From NCBI GenBank assembly GCA_015655255.1, contig JAATFJ010000283.1, forward strand, positions 1 to 15,205: 15,205 nt of DNA, in the 5' to 3' direction. Both the position numbers and the translations under genes were made by a program. The notes under the pieces were generated by a model, which had not been told where the DNA came from, made no database searches, and worked only from the letters and a program-made list of their open reading frames with translations. Of the stretch, positions 1-7,159 are shown in pieces. Numbering within the stretch: the first letter of the stretch is position 1; each line of letters opens with the position of its first letter. This DNA is from Actinomycetales bacterium (lineage in GTDB: Bacteria; Actinomycetota; Actinomycetes; Actinomycetales; Microbacteriaceae).

Positions 1-975
1 AACGCCGCGCTCACCCGCGTTGGCTCCCTCTCCGGCGCCGTCGAGGTGCTCACGGCGGAACGTGCCGAGCGCGCGGATCGGGCGGGGAAGGCCGCGGGAT
101 CCGCTGTCGAGGGGCTGCGCGGTGGCATGGGCACGCTCGTCGATGCGCTCGCGGCCGACCTCTCCCAGCTGGGGGCGGAGATCCGCACGGGGGCAGCGGT
201 GCAGGAACTCGTCCGTGTGGGGAAGGGCTGGAGCGTCCGCGTCGCCGTCGCGGCGGAGGAGACGGCGGAGGAGACGGCGGAGGAGACGAACGCGAGCGAC
301 GTGGCCAATGCGGACAGCCCCCTCCCGATCGACGCGCGCGCTGCCGAGGGGAGTCATCCCCCCGTGACCGACGCACTCGCAGCCGACGCCGTGATCGTCG
401 CGACGGCGGAGCCCTCGGCGCATCCGCTCCTCGACCCGCACGTCGCCGATCTCGGCGAGCCGGGCGATGCCCCGCGCATCGAGGTCGTCACCCTCCTCCT
501 CGACGCCCCCGTCCTGGATGGGGCTCCGCGAGGAACCGGCGTGCTTACCGTCCCCGGCGCGTTCACGGCGAAGGCGCTCACCCATGCGACGGTGAAGTGG
601 GAGTGGCTGCGGGAGGCCGCGGGCTCCCGGCACGTCGTCCGGGTGTCCTTCGGATCCCAGGGGGAGGGGGCGGCGACCGCCGCCCTCGATGAGCGCGCAG
701 CGGCGGTGCTCGCGCTGCACGAGGCCGCCGCGATGCTCGACGCCCCCCTCACCGGGAGCATGATCGTCGCCGCGCATCGCGCGCGCTTCACGCAGACCCA
801 GCCCTCTGCCTTCCTCGGTGCGAACGCGCGACGGGCGCAGGCCCGCGAGGCCGTCCGCGCCGTCGCCGGTCTCGGTGCCGTGGGCGCATGTGTCGCGGGA
901 ACCGGGCTCGCACAGGTCGTCCCCGATGCGATCGCAGAAGCCGACCGCATCCGCCGTCATCTCCTCTGGGAGTGA
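1..975 (+). CDS. hemY: Coproporphyrinogen III oxidase (HemY/CgoX family), C-terminal part, 5' truncated by window
   Basis: This open frame is already running at base 1 and ends with TGA at 973-975, leaving 324 visible residues, about the last two thirds of a FAD-dependent protoporphyrinogen/coproporphyrinogen oxidase. The GGMGTLVDAL stretch (visible residues 41-50) is the family's central motif, and the end (GTGLAQVVPDAIAEADRI) resembles the C-terminal FAD-contacting segment. In Gram-positive bacteria this enzyme oxidises coproporphyrinogen III to coproporphyrin III. The chdC gene downstream supports that pathway, so cgoX is the better functional name. It is membrane-associated in known relatives. 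Between the visible residues about 81 and 125 there is a low-complexity, Ala/Glu-rich insertion containing three perfect AEET repeats, which looks variable and surface-exposed. The real start lies upstream of the window. Confidence 0.88.
   Translation, partial: NAALTRVGSLSGAVEVLTAERAERADRAGKAAGSAVEGLRGGMGTLVDALAADLSQLGAEIRTGAAVQELVRVGKGWSVRVAVAAEETAEETAEETNASDVANADSPLPIDARAAEGSHPPVTDALAADAVIVATAEPSAHPLLDPHVADLGEPGDAPRIEVVTLLLDAPVLDGAPRGTGVLTVPGAFTAKALTHATVKWEWLREAAGSRHVVRVSFGSQGEGAATAALDERAAAVLALHEAAAMLDAPLTGSMIVAAHRARFTQTQPSAFLGANARRAQAREAVRAVAGLGAVGACVAGTGLAQVVPDAIAEADRIRRHLLWE
253..288 (+). repeat. Three perfect tandem copies of a 12-bp unit inside hemY/cgoX
   Basis: The unit GCGGAGGAGACG occurs three times head to tail and encodes AEET three times. 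It keeps the reading frame, so copy number could vary without breaking the gene. It sits in a low-complexity insertion of the oxidase rather than in a conserved motif. Confidence 0.9.
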
Positions 976-1119
976 CGAGGTGCGCGCCGGGCGAAAGGAG
1001 CAGAGAGGAAAGAGAATGTTCGCGTAGATGCCGAAAAAGGCATATGGCGTTACGCTGGTAACTCGGCTGGCGGGAGCAGAACCCGCGGCTCGGCCGGAAC
1101 TCCAGGGGAGGGAGACCCC
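976..1119 (+). other. Intergenic region between cgoX and the YtxH-like gene; possible promoter and leader
   Basis: This 144-nt gap breaks an otherwise tight cluster, so a separate promoter for the three small membrane genes is plausible. A weak TAnnnT-type -10 candidate (TACGCT, 1051-1056) has no convincing -35. There are two small inverted repeats: ATGCC/GGCAT at 1028-1043 with a GAAAAA loop, and GCGGG/CCCGC at 1070-1086. Upstream, AGGA at 1006-1009 precedes a three-codon ORF (ATG TTC GCG TAG, 1016-1027), which may be chance. A strong GGAGG at 1107-1111 serves the next gene with 8-nt spacing. No clear terminator for cgoX was seen. Confidence 0.35.
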
Positions 1120-1515
1120 ATGAAGGGGAAGATCGGACTCGTCGTGGGGCTCGGTGCGGGGTACGTCCTCGGCACGCGTGCGGGACGCGAGCGCTACGAG
1201 CAGATCAAGAAGCAGTGGCTCAAGGTCTGGCACCTCGATCCCGTGCAGCGCCAGGTCACCAAGGCCACCGACTTCGCGAGGGCCCAGGCCTTCGCCGTCC
1301 CCGGAGCCGTGTGGCACGGTGCCGTCGCCGTCGTCAAGGCGGCATCGCGCGCGGGGACTCCGGGCGAGAAGCTCGATCAGGCGATCGCCGAGGGCAAGGA
1401 CGCGGCCGATGAGGTCGCCGACGCTGTCGCTGCCGACGCCGCGACCATCGAGAAGAAGGCGACGGCAGCGAAGAGGCCGACGTCTGCGCGCACCACTCCG
1501 ACGAAGAAGCCCTGA
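1120..1515 (+). CDS. YtxH-like small membrane-associated protein
   Basis: This 131-residue protein starts with a short hydrophobic glycine-rich segment (residues 5-18, GLVVGLGAGYVLGTRAG) followed by RAGRERYEQIKKQW. That combination is the recurring N-terminus of actinobacterial YtxH-type proteins. The middle is amphipathic and alanine-rich, probably helical, and the last 25 residues form a Lys/Pro/Thr/Ala-rich basic tail that is probably disordered. Such proteins are linked to general or envelope stress in relatives, but no biochemical activity is established. The start is supported by GGAGG 8 nt upstream. It lies 8 nt before the Holin-X gene and likely forms an operon with the next two genes. 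The function here is unknown; the family assignment rests on motif resemblance only. Confidence 0.72.
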   Translation: MKGKIGLVVGLGAGYVLGTRAGRERYEQIKKQWLKVWHLDPVQRQVTKATDFARAQAFAVPGAVWHGAVAVVKAASRAGTPGEKLDQAIAEGKDAADEVADAVAADAATIEKKATAAKRPTSARTTPTKKP

Positions 1516-1523
1516 GGCCACCC

Positions 1524-1931
1524 ATGACACGGGGATACCGCGACCGCGCCAACGACAGCTTCCTCACCCTCATCGGCAACCTTCCCGAGCTCGTCAGCAA
1601 TCTCGTCAAGGCCGAGATCGATGCGGCGAAGACCTGGATCTCACGCACGGCGAAGGATGCGGGGATCGGCAGCGTCTGGTTCCTCGTCGCTCTCTTCTTC
1701 CTGTTCTGGGCCGTTCCCGTCGTGCTCGTCTTCGCCATCGCGGGGCTCGCATCCTGGATGCCCGTCTGGCTCGCCGCCCTCGCGACCTTCGGGATCCTCC
1801 TCGTCCTCTTCGCCCTGTTCGCCCTGCTCGGCATCCTGAAGTTCAAGAAGGTCGTCGCTCGACGCACCCCCGTGCAGAACGTCGCGGACGACATCCGCAC
1901 CGTGAAGGAGGCCGGAGATGACACCCTCTGA
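1524..1931 (+). CDS. Putative actinobacterial Holin-X (holin superfamily III) membrane protein
   Basis: This 135-residue protein has a soluble amphipathic N-terminus (residues 1-48, with LPELVSNLVKAEIDAAKTWI) and then two strongly hydrophobic segments, about residues 50-75 and 80-105, ending in a basic cytoplasmic-type tail (KFKKVVARR). This is the architecture of the Phage_holin_3_6 family, which is widespread on actinobacterial chromosomes away from prophages. No endolysin or other phage gene is nearby, so a lytic role is unlikely; the real role is unknown. The ATG follows the previous stop by 8 nt, with TGAGG over that stop as a weak ribosome site. Its 3' end overlaps the next gene by 14 nt, which suggests translational coupling. 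Confidence 0.78.
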   Translation: MTRGYRDRANDSFLTLIGNLPELVSNLVKAEIDAAKTWISRTAKDAGIGSVWFLVALFFLFWAVPVVLVFAIAGLASWMPVWLAALATFGILLVLFALFALLGILKFKKVVARRTPVQNVADDIRTVKEAGDDTL

Positions 1932-2190
1932 GCAGCTGCCCCGCACCGCGGTTCCCGACGGGATCACGGATCCCGTCGTCGCCGCGCGCGCCGAGCTGAA
2001 GGCGGCGCTCGCCGCCATCGAGGTGAAGGGCAACATCCCCCGTCGCGTCGAAAAGGCCTCGCAGCGCGGCGTCGAGAAGGCCAGGGCATTCGCTCAGAGG
2101 CGGCCCCTCGCCGCTGCGGCCGCCGCCGTGGGGATCGCAGCCGCCGTCGGCGGTGCCGTCTGGGCGGTCGCCCGCGTGATCGCCCGCTGA
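1918..2190 (+). CDS. DUF3618-like small membrane protein
   Basis: This 90-residue protein has a polar N-terminus with an AARAELKAALAAIEVKGNIPRRVEKA segment, resembling the start of DUF3618 proteins, and one alanine/glycine-rich transmembrane segment at about residues 63-88 ending in a few basic residues. DUF3618 proteins often sit next to Holin-X and YtxH-type genes in actinobacteria, which supports the call. The start is strongly supported: AAGGAGG at 1905-1911 lies inside the previous gene with 6-nt spacing, and the two genes overlap by 14 nt. No catalytic motif is visible. The protein could be a small membrane scaffold or stress factor; this is inference. Confidence 0.65.
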   Translation: MTPSEQLPRTAVPDGITDPVVAARAELKAALAAIEVKGNIPRRVEKASQRGVEKARAFAQRRPLAAAAAAVGIAAAVGGAVWAVARVIAR

Positions 2191-2198
2191 TCCGCCGG

Positions 2199-2213
2199 TC
2201 GCGGCCCCCGCGA
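2199..2213 (+). other. Small perfect hairpin between the DUF3618-like gene and chdC
   Basis: TCGCGG and CCGCGA pair perfectly around a CCC loop. There is no T-tract, so it is a weak terminator at best. It lies about 20 nt before the chdC start and just before a GAAAGGGG stretch, so it could equally affect chdC translation. A 6-bp GC-only stem can arise by chance in this composition. Confidence 0.3.
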
Positions 2214-2233
2214 GAAAGGGGCAGACTGGAGTC

Positions 2234-2911
2234 ATGGTCGATGTGCACGAAGAGAACCCGTCCGGCTTCACCCTCTGGGCGGTCTGGCGCCGCAATCCCG
2301 ACGCTCCCGTCGCCGAGACAGAGGCGACCGAACTGGAGGCGATCGCCCGGCACATCGAGGACTCCGGCATCACCATCCGCGGCTTCTATGATGTGAGCGG
2401 TCTGCGCGCCGACGCCGATCTCATGGTGTGGCTGCACGGCGACACCGCCGAGGGATTGCAGCAGGCGCTGCGCCGACTGCGTCGCACCGAGCTGCTGCGC
2501 AGCCTCCTCCCCGTGTGGAACGCCCTCGGCGTGCACCGCGACGCGGAGTTCAACCGCGCCCACGTCCCCGGCTTCCTCCGCGGCATCGAGCCCAAGCAGT
2601 GGCTGTGCCTGTACCCCTTCGTGCGCAGCCACGAGTGGTACCTCCTCCCCGAGGAGGAGCGCCGCCGCATGCTCGCCGAGCACGGACGCAAGGGCGCGGC
2701 GTTCTCCGGCGTCACCGCCAACACGGTCGCTTCCTTCGCCCTCGGCGACTACGAATGGCTTCTTCCCCTCGAGGCCGACGACGTCACAGAACTCGTCGAC
2801 GTCATGCGCGAGCTGCGGTACACGGATGCGCGCCGTCACGTGCGCGAGGAGGTGCCGTTCTTCACGGGGCGCCGACTGCGCTTCGACGAGATCGCCGACG
2901 TGCTGCACTGA
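2234..2911 (+). CDS. hemQ: Coproheme decarboxylase ChdC (HemQ)
   Basis: ChdC converts coproheme to heme b by two peroxide-dependent propionate decarboxylations, the last step of the coproporphyrin-dependent pathway. The 225-residue length is typical. The YPFVRSHEWYLL segment holds the catalytic tyrosine (Y127), and MLAEHG holds the probable proximal heme ligand H150. H110 in FNRAHVPGF matches the distal histidine described in actinobacterial ChdC: with a constant offset of 8, H110, Y127 and H150 align with H118, Y135 and H158 of the Corynebacterium diphtheriae enzyme (numbering recalled, not searched). The ribosome site is poor: GAAAGG is about 15 nt upstream and GGAG is too close, but no better start exists before the conserved FTLWAVWRR. 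hemC begins 4 nt after its stop. The family also includes chlorite dismutases, but the residues here fit ChdC. Confidence 0.95.
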   Translation: MVDVHEENPSGFTLWAVWRRNPDAPVAETEATELEAIARHIEDSGITIRGFYDVSGLRADADLMVWLHGDTAEGLQQALRRLRRTELLRSLLPVWNALGVHRDAEFNRAHVPGFLRGIEPKQWLCLYPFVRSHEWYLLPEEERRRMLAEHGRKGAAFSGVTANTVASFALGDYEWLLPLEADDVTELVDVMRELRYTDARRHVREEVPFFTGRRLRFDEIADVLH

Positions 2912-2915
2912 TCCG

Positions 2916-3908
2916 ATGACCGCATCGATCCGTCTCGGAACCCGCAGGAGCGCGCTCGCGAAGGCGCAGTCCGGTCATGTCGCCGCCGCGCTGGAGAAGA
3001 TCTCCGGCCGCCCCGTGGAACTCGTCCCCATCGTCTCCGAGGGGGACACCAACCGTGCCTCCCTCAGCGAGATCGGCGGGCAGGGCGTCTTCGCGACGCG
3101 GCTGCGCGAAGCCCTGCTGAGCGGAGAGTGCGATCTGCTCGTGCACTCCCTTAAAGACCTGCCGACGCTCCAACCGCGCGCTCTCGTCATCGCGGCGACA
3201 CCGACGCGCGAGGATGCCCGCGACATCGCCGTCACGCGCGATGGCACCCCGCTGCACGAGCTCGCGCCGGGCAGCAGGGTGGGCACGGGGTCGCCGCGCC
3301 GCATCGCCCAGGTGCGCCGCCGGGCCCCGCACGTCGAGATCATCGATCTCCGCGGGAACGTCGACTCCCGTCTCGGCAGGGTGCGCTCTGGCGAGCTCGA
3401 CGCCGTCATCCTCGCGGCGGCCGGTCTTTCCCGGCTGGGCGGGGAGAGCGCACTCCGGCAGGAGAGCCTCGGTGTCGCCGAATGGCCCACCGCGCCAGGG
3501 CAGGGTGCGCTCGCCGTCGAGACGCGCGAGGACGCGTCCGAGTGGCTGCGCGCCGCGCTTCGGGAACTGGACGATGAGGAGACGCGCGTCGCCGTCACCG
3601 TGGAGCGCGGAATCCTCGAAGGCCTCGACGCGGGATGCCAAGCGCCGTTCGCCGCGCACGCGGCGGTCGAGGGGTCCTCTGTGCGCGTCCGCACGGTCGT
3701 GTACGCGCCCGACGGAACGCGACGAATCGGGATGGACGTCACGGAATCCCTGAACGGGGGGTATATTCGACAGAACGGCAGCGGCGATGATGCGAATGCT
3801 GCCGATGGTGCGGACCCGATCCACAGAGCACGTGAAATCGGATTGTCCGTGGCCCGTCGGCTGCTTGACAAAGGGGCGGCCGAACTCGTTTCCCGAGAGC
3901 AGTCCTGA
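2916..3908 (+). CDS. hemC: Hydroxymethylbilane synthase (porphobilinogen deaminase)
   Basis: HemC polymerises four porphobilinogens into hydroxymethylbilane. All landmarks are present in the 330-residue product: GTRRSALAKAQS (8-19), VHSLKDLPT with the catalytic Asp81 (77-84), VGTGSPRRIAQVRR (122-135), LRGNVDSRL (145-153), APGQGALAVE (193-202), and the dipyrromethane-bearing Cys241 in LDAGCQAPF. I chose ATG 2916, 4 nt after chdC, because the protein family begins directly with this segment; the longer in-frame ATG at 2826 would overlap chdC by 86 nt and add unrelated residues. No ribosome site is seen, so coupling to chdC is likely. Residues about 277-302 form an extra polar Gly/Asn/Asp/Ala-rich stretch before the C-terminal helix, coded by an unusually AT-richer patch. 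Confidence 0.95.
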   Translation: MTASIRLGTRRSALAKAQSGHVAAALEKISGRPVELVPIVSEGDTNRASLSEIGGQGVFATRLREALLSGECDLLVHSLKDLPTLQPRALVIAATPTREDARDIAVTRDGTPLHELAPGSRVGTGSPRRIAQVRRRAPHVEIIDLRGNVDSRLGRVRSGELDAVILAAAGLSRLGGESALRQESLGVAEWPTAPGQGALAVETREDASEWLRAALRELDDEETRVAVTVERGILEGLDAGCQAPFAAHAAVEGSSVRVRTVVYAPDGTRRIGMDVTESLNGGYIRQNGSGDDANAADGADPIHRAREIGLSVARRLLDKGAAELVSREQS

Positions 3909-4705
3909 TGACCACATCCGAACCACAGCAGCACAAACCACTGGAAGGCTGGCGCGTCCTCGTTCCGCGCGGTGGCCCCTGGGGTGACGGCGTCGCCGCG
4001 AGTCTGCGGGCGCAGGGGGCGGTTCCCGTCGTCGCACCGCTTATCAACTTCGCGCCGACCAACGACCAGGCCACCCTCGACGACGCGCTGGAGAAGCTCG
4101 CCGCGGGCGCATTCGACTGGCTCACCGTCACGAGTGCGACGACCGTCGACGTGCTCTACGCGCATCGCGCCGTGATTCCTCAGTCCACGCGCGTCGCTGC
4201 TGTGGGGGAGACGACCGCCGCGGCGCTGCAGGCCGCGGGCTATGAGGTCGCCCTCGTCCCCGATAACGACAATTCCGCGGCGGGGATGGCGCAGCAGCTC
4301 ATCGCCCTGGAGCCTGAGCCCCGGCACATCCTCACCCTGCGCAGCGAGATCGCCAAGCCCGTGCTCACCCAGTCGCTCCTCGACGCGGGGCACGATGTGC
4401 GCAGCGTCGTCGCCTACCGCACCGTCGGCGTCCCCGTGACCGACCGCATCCATCGGGATGTGGAGAATGGGCGCATCAACGCGATCCTCATCACGAGCGG
4501 TTCGGTCGCGGAACAGGTGCATGAGCAGTTCGCGCAGATCCCCGAGGACACCCTCCTCGCGGCGATAGGCCCGCGCACGGCGAAGGATGCGCGCAAGGCG
4601 GGACTGCAGATCTCGGTCGTCGCCGATAAGCAGACCGTCGATGCCCTCATCGACGCGGTCTCGCAGTTCACGCTGCCGCACGCGGCGGATGAGTTCGCCT
4701 CATGA
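3908..4705 (+). CDS. hemD: Uroporphyrinogen-III synthase
   Basis: HemD cyclises hydroxymethylbilane with inversion of ring D to give uroporphyrinogen III. The 265-residue protein shows the weakly conserved but recognisable family pattern: WRVLVPRGGPWGDGVAASLRAQG (15-37), WLTVTSATTVDVL in the first lobe, VAAVGETTAAAL, a second-lobe ITSGSVAEQV, and AIGPRTAKDARKAGL near the end. Only the synthase domain is present; there is no fusion to a uroporphyrinogen methyltransferase. Its ATG shares the A of the hemC TGA (TGATG), and its last four bases overlap hemB (ATGA), so the three genes are probably translated together. The first 11 residues (MTTSEPQQHKP) are a polar leader outside the fold. Confidence 0.92.
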   Translation: MTTSEPQQHKPLEGWRVLVPRGGPWGDGVAASLRAQGAVPVVAPLINFAPTNDQATLDDALEKLAAGAFDWLTVTSATTVDVLYAHRAVIPQSTRVAAVGETTAAALQAAGYEVALVPDNDNSAAGMAQQLIALEPEPRHILTLRSEIAKPVLTQSLLDAGHDVRSVVAYRTVGVPVTDRIHRDVENGRINAILITSGSVAEQVHEQFAQIPEDTLLAAIGPRTAKDARKAGLQISVVADKQTVDALIDAVSQFTLPHAADEFAS

Positions 4706-5682
4706 GCGGCTTCCCTCAGGTGCGCCCGCGTCGGCTCCGCCAGACGCCCGTGCTGCGCGACCTCGTCCGCGAGACGACGCTCGTCCCGCGCCAGCTCGTC
4801 CTGCCCGCCTTCGTTCGCGAGGGCATCACGGAGGCCGTACCGATCGGTTCCATGCCGAGCGTGCAGCAGCATTCCATCGATTCATTGCGCCGTCTGGCGA
4901 CGGAGGCGGCGGAAGCGGGCATCAGCGGCATCATGCTCTTCGGCGTGCCTGCCGCGCGCGACGCGATCGGCTCGGGCGCCGATGACCCCAACGGCATCCT
5001 CAACCTCGCCACCACGGCGCTTGTGGAGGAGGTCGGCGACGCTCTCGTCGTGCAGACCGACCTGTGCCTCGATGAGTTCACCGATCACGGCCACTGCGGT
5101 GTCCTCTCCGCCGACGGCGCCGTCGACAACGATGCCACGCTCGAACGGTACGTGTCCATGGCGCTCGCGCAGGCGCGCGCGGGCTCGCAGCTGCTCGGCC
5201 TCTCCGGGATGATGGACGGCCAGGTGGGCGTCATCCGCGCGGCGCTCGATGCGGAGGGCTTCACCGACACCCTCCTCCTCGGCTACGCGGCGAAGTACGC
5301 GAGCGCGTTCTACGGCCCCTTCCGCGAGGCCGTAGACTCCCAGCTCCGCGGCGATCGGCGCACCTACCAGCTCGATCCGGGCAACCGCCGCGAGGGGCTG
5401 CGCGAGGCGCTGCTCGACGAGGAGGAAGGTGCCGACATCGTCATGGTGAAACCGGCCATGGCCTTCCTCGACGTCCTCCGTGAGGTCCGCGATGCCGTGC
5501 ACATTCCCGTCTGGGCATATCAAGTCTCCGGCGAGTACGCCATGGTCGAGGCCGCAGCCGCCAACGGGTGGATCGCGCGCGAGGCTATCCTGCTCGAAAC
5601 GCTGCTGTCCATCCGCCGGGCCGGCGCCGACGCCATCCTCACCTATTGGGCGATCGAGGCGGCGGGGCTGCTCCGCGGCTGA
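4702..5682 (+). CDS. hemB: Porphobilinogen synthase (5-aminolevulinate dehydratase)
   Basis: HemB condenses two 5-aminolevulinate molecules into porphobilinogen. The 326-residue length is normal. The two Schiff-base lysines are K198 (GYAAKYASAFYGPFREA) and K250 (IVMVKPAMAFLDVLR). The active-site metal segment reads DLCLDEFTDHGHCG: Cys122 and Cys132 are kept, but the middle cysteine of the E. coli type zinc triad is Asp124, a mixed pattern whose metal preference cannot be read from sequence. The segment usually APSxxMDG is LGLSGMMDG here (165-173). It overlaps hemD by 4 nt. A gap of 115 nt containing a structured hairpin separates it from hemL, unlike the tight spacing upstream. Confidence 0.96.
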   Translation: MSGFPQVRPRRLRQTPVLRDLVRETTLVPRQLVLPAFVREGITEAVPIGSMPSVQQHSIDSLRRLATEAAEAGISGIMLFGVPAARDAIGSGADDPNGILNLATTALVEEVGDALVVQTDLCLDEFTDHGHCGVLSADGAVDNDATLERYVSMALAQARAGSQLLGLSGMMDGQVGVIRAALDAEGFTDTLLLGYAAKYASAFYGPFREAVDSQLRGDRRTYQLDPGNRREGLREALLDEEEGADIVMVKPAMAFLDVLREVRDAVHIPVWAYQVSGEYAMVEAAAANGWIAREAILLETLLSIRRAGADAILTYWAIEAAGLLRG

Positions 5683-5693
5683 TGCCCAGGTGT

Positions 5694-5736
5694 CGAGGTT
5701 CCCTGCGTACGACAGGGTCGCCCGCAGGGAACGTCG
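5694..5736 (+). other. Compound intergenic hairpin between hemB and hemL
   Basis: A 10-bp perfect inverted repeat, GTTCCCTGCG (5698-5707) with CGCAGGGAAC (5723-5732), encloses a second 4-bp stem CGAC/GTCG (5710-5713, 5717-5720) with an AGG loop; the two stems are separated by a symmetric TA/CC internal loop. Three further pairs, CGA with TCG, extend it outward past one G-G mismatch. The hairpin begins 12 nt after the hemB stop. No T-tract follows, so it could be a U-less terminator or attenuator, an mRNA processing or stability element, or, as DNA, an operator. The pairing is directly visible; the role is not. Confidence 0.7.
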
Positions 5737-5787
5737 TCGGCGCGGGGAACGGAAGAGGCTCCGGAGGGCCGCTACCGACTGATCGAT

Positions 5788-5792
5788 GAGGA
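5788..5792 (+). promoter_or_regulatory. Ribosome binding site deciding the hemL start
   Basis: GAGGA lies 5 nt before ATG 5798. The other in-frame ATG at 5786 overlaps this site and has its nearest GGAGG (5763-5767) 18 nt away, so 5798 is preferred. Confidence 0.6.
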
Positions 5793-5797
5793 AGATC

Positions 5798-7120
5798 ATG
5801 ACCGATCGCAATGAAGAACTGTTCGACGCCGCCCGTGCGGTGATCCCGGGCGGGGTGAACTCGCCTGTGCGTGCTTACGGCTCCGTGGGCGGGACGCCGC
5901 GGTTCCTCACATCCGCGCACGGCGCGAACGTGACGGATGCCGATGGCGCCGAGTACGTCGACCTCGTCGCCTCGTGGGGGCCCGCGCTCCTCGGTCACGC
6001 TCATCCACAGGTCGTCGCCGCGGTGCAGCAGGCGGCAGCGCGGGGTCTCTCCTTCGGTGCGCCGACGCAGGGCGAGGTGGAACTCGCCGACCTCATCGCG
6101 CACCGTGTCCGTTCCGGTTCTCATGCCCCCGTCGAGCGCGTACGACTCGTGTCCACGGGGACGGAAGCGACGATGACGGCCATCCGTCTTGCCCGCGGGG
6201 CGACGAGGCGCGATCTCCTCGTGAAGTTCGCCGGGCATTACCACGGCCACTCCGACGGGCTCCTCGCCGCCGCAGGCTCGGGCGTCGCGACGCTCGCTCT
6301 CCCCGGCTCTGCGGGGGTGCCCGCCCCCATTGCCGCGCAGACCCTCGTCGTTCCCTACAACGACGAGGAGGCGATCGCGGAGGTGTTCGCCGCGCACGGC
6401 GACCGGATCGCCGCGATCATCGCAGAGGCCTCCGCCGCGAACATGGGTGTCGTTGCCCCCCGTCCCGGGTTCAACCGCTTCCTCGCAGAGACCGCGCACG
6501 CGCACGGTGCGCTTTTCCTCCTCGACGAGGTGCTCACGGGCTTCCGCGTGCACCCCGCGGGGTACTGGGGCCTCCAGGCCGCGGCGGGCGAGGAGTACAC
6601 ACCTGATCTCTTCACCTTCGGCAAGGTCGTCGGCGGCGGGATGCCGCTCGCCGCGCTCGGTGGCAGGTCCGACATCATGGAGCTGCTCGCCCCCACGGGC
6701 CCGGTCTACCAGGCGGGAACGCTCTCCGGTAATCCGCTCTCCGTTGCCGCGGGGATCGCGACGCTCACGCTCGCGACGCCGGAGGTGTACGCGACCGTCG
6801 ACGCCGCGTCCGACCGGCTCACCGCCGCGCTCGATGCGGCGCTCACCGCTGCGGGCGTCGTGCACGCTGTGCCGCGCGCGGGCAACCTCTTCGGGCTCGC
6901 GTTCGCGTCCGAGGCCCCGCACGACTACGCGAGCGCCCAGGCGCAGGAGGCGTTCCGCTACGCACCCTTCTTCCACTCTCTGCGCACGCAGGGCATCGCC
7001 CTCCCGCCCAGCGTCTTCGAGGCCTGGTTCCTCACCGCCGCGCACGATGATGCCGCGCTCGACCGCATCGAGGCCGCTCTCCCTGCGGCGGCCGAGGCCT
7101 CCGCCTCCGCCCGCCCCTGA
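5798..7120 (+). CDS. hemL: Glutamate-1-semialdehyde 2,1-aminomutase
   Basis: HemL is a PLP enzyme that transaminates glutamate-1-semialdehyde to 5-aminolevulinate, so this organism uses the C5 route to heme. The 440-residue product has [11 protein letters not shown] (17-27), the phosphate-binding STGTEAT (119-125), HYHGHSD (147-153), [10 protein letters not shown] with the pyridinium-binding Asp243, and the PLP lysine K276 in [21 protein letters not shown] (307-313) is also typical. The start at 5798 follows GAGGA by 5 nt; a start at 5786 would add only four residues. It is last in the heme cluster and is followed by a long hairpin. The C-terminus ends in a short Ala/Ser-rich tail. Closely related class III aminotransferases exist, but these motifs and the neighbours make HemL secure. 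Confidence 0.96.
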   Translation: MTDRNEELFDAARAVIPGGVNSPVRAYGSVGGTPRFLTSAHGANVTDADGAEYVDLVASWGPALLGHAHPQVVAAVQQAAARGLSFGAPTQGEVELADLIAHRVRSGSHAPVERVRLVSTGTEATMTAIRLARGATRRDLLVKFAGHYHGHSDGLLAAAGSGVATLALPGSAGVPAPIAAQTLVVPYNDEEAIAEVFAAHGDRIAAIIAEASAANMGVVAPRPGFNRFLAETAHAHGALFLLDEVLTGFRVHPAGYWGLQAAAGEEYTPDLFTFGKVVGGGMPLAALGGRSDIMELLAPTGPVYQAGTLSGNPLSVAAGIATLTLATPEVYATVDAASDRLTAALDAALTAAGVVHAVPRAGNLFGLAFASEAPHDYASAQAQEAFRYAPFFHSLRTQGIALPPSVFEAWFLTAAHDDAALDRIEAALPAAAEASASARP

Positions 7121-7159
7121 CCGGGGCCGCTGTGCCTGCGTCTTCCTCCCCCCCCTCCT

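Noticed and set aside
1524..1931. Holin-X gene as evidence of a prophage
   Set aside because: No endolysin, structural, integrase or other phage gene is in the window, and this family is common on actinobacterial chromosomes.
2826..2915. Longer hemC start at ATG 2826
   Set aside because: It would overlap chdC by 86 nt and add arginine-rich out-of-frame chdC sequence before the conserved HemC N-terminus at 2916.
3865..3870. Perfect TTGACA as a -35 for hemD
   Set aside because: It encodes part of LLDKG in HemC and no -10-like hexamer lies 16-18 nt downstream.
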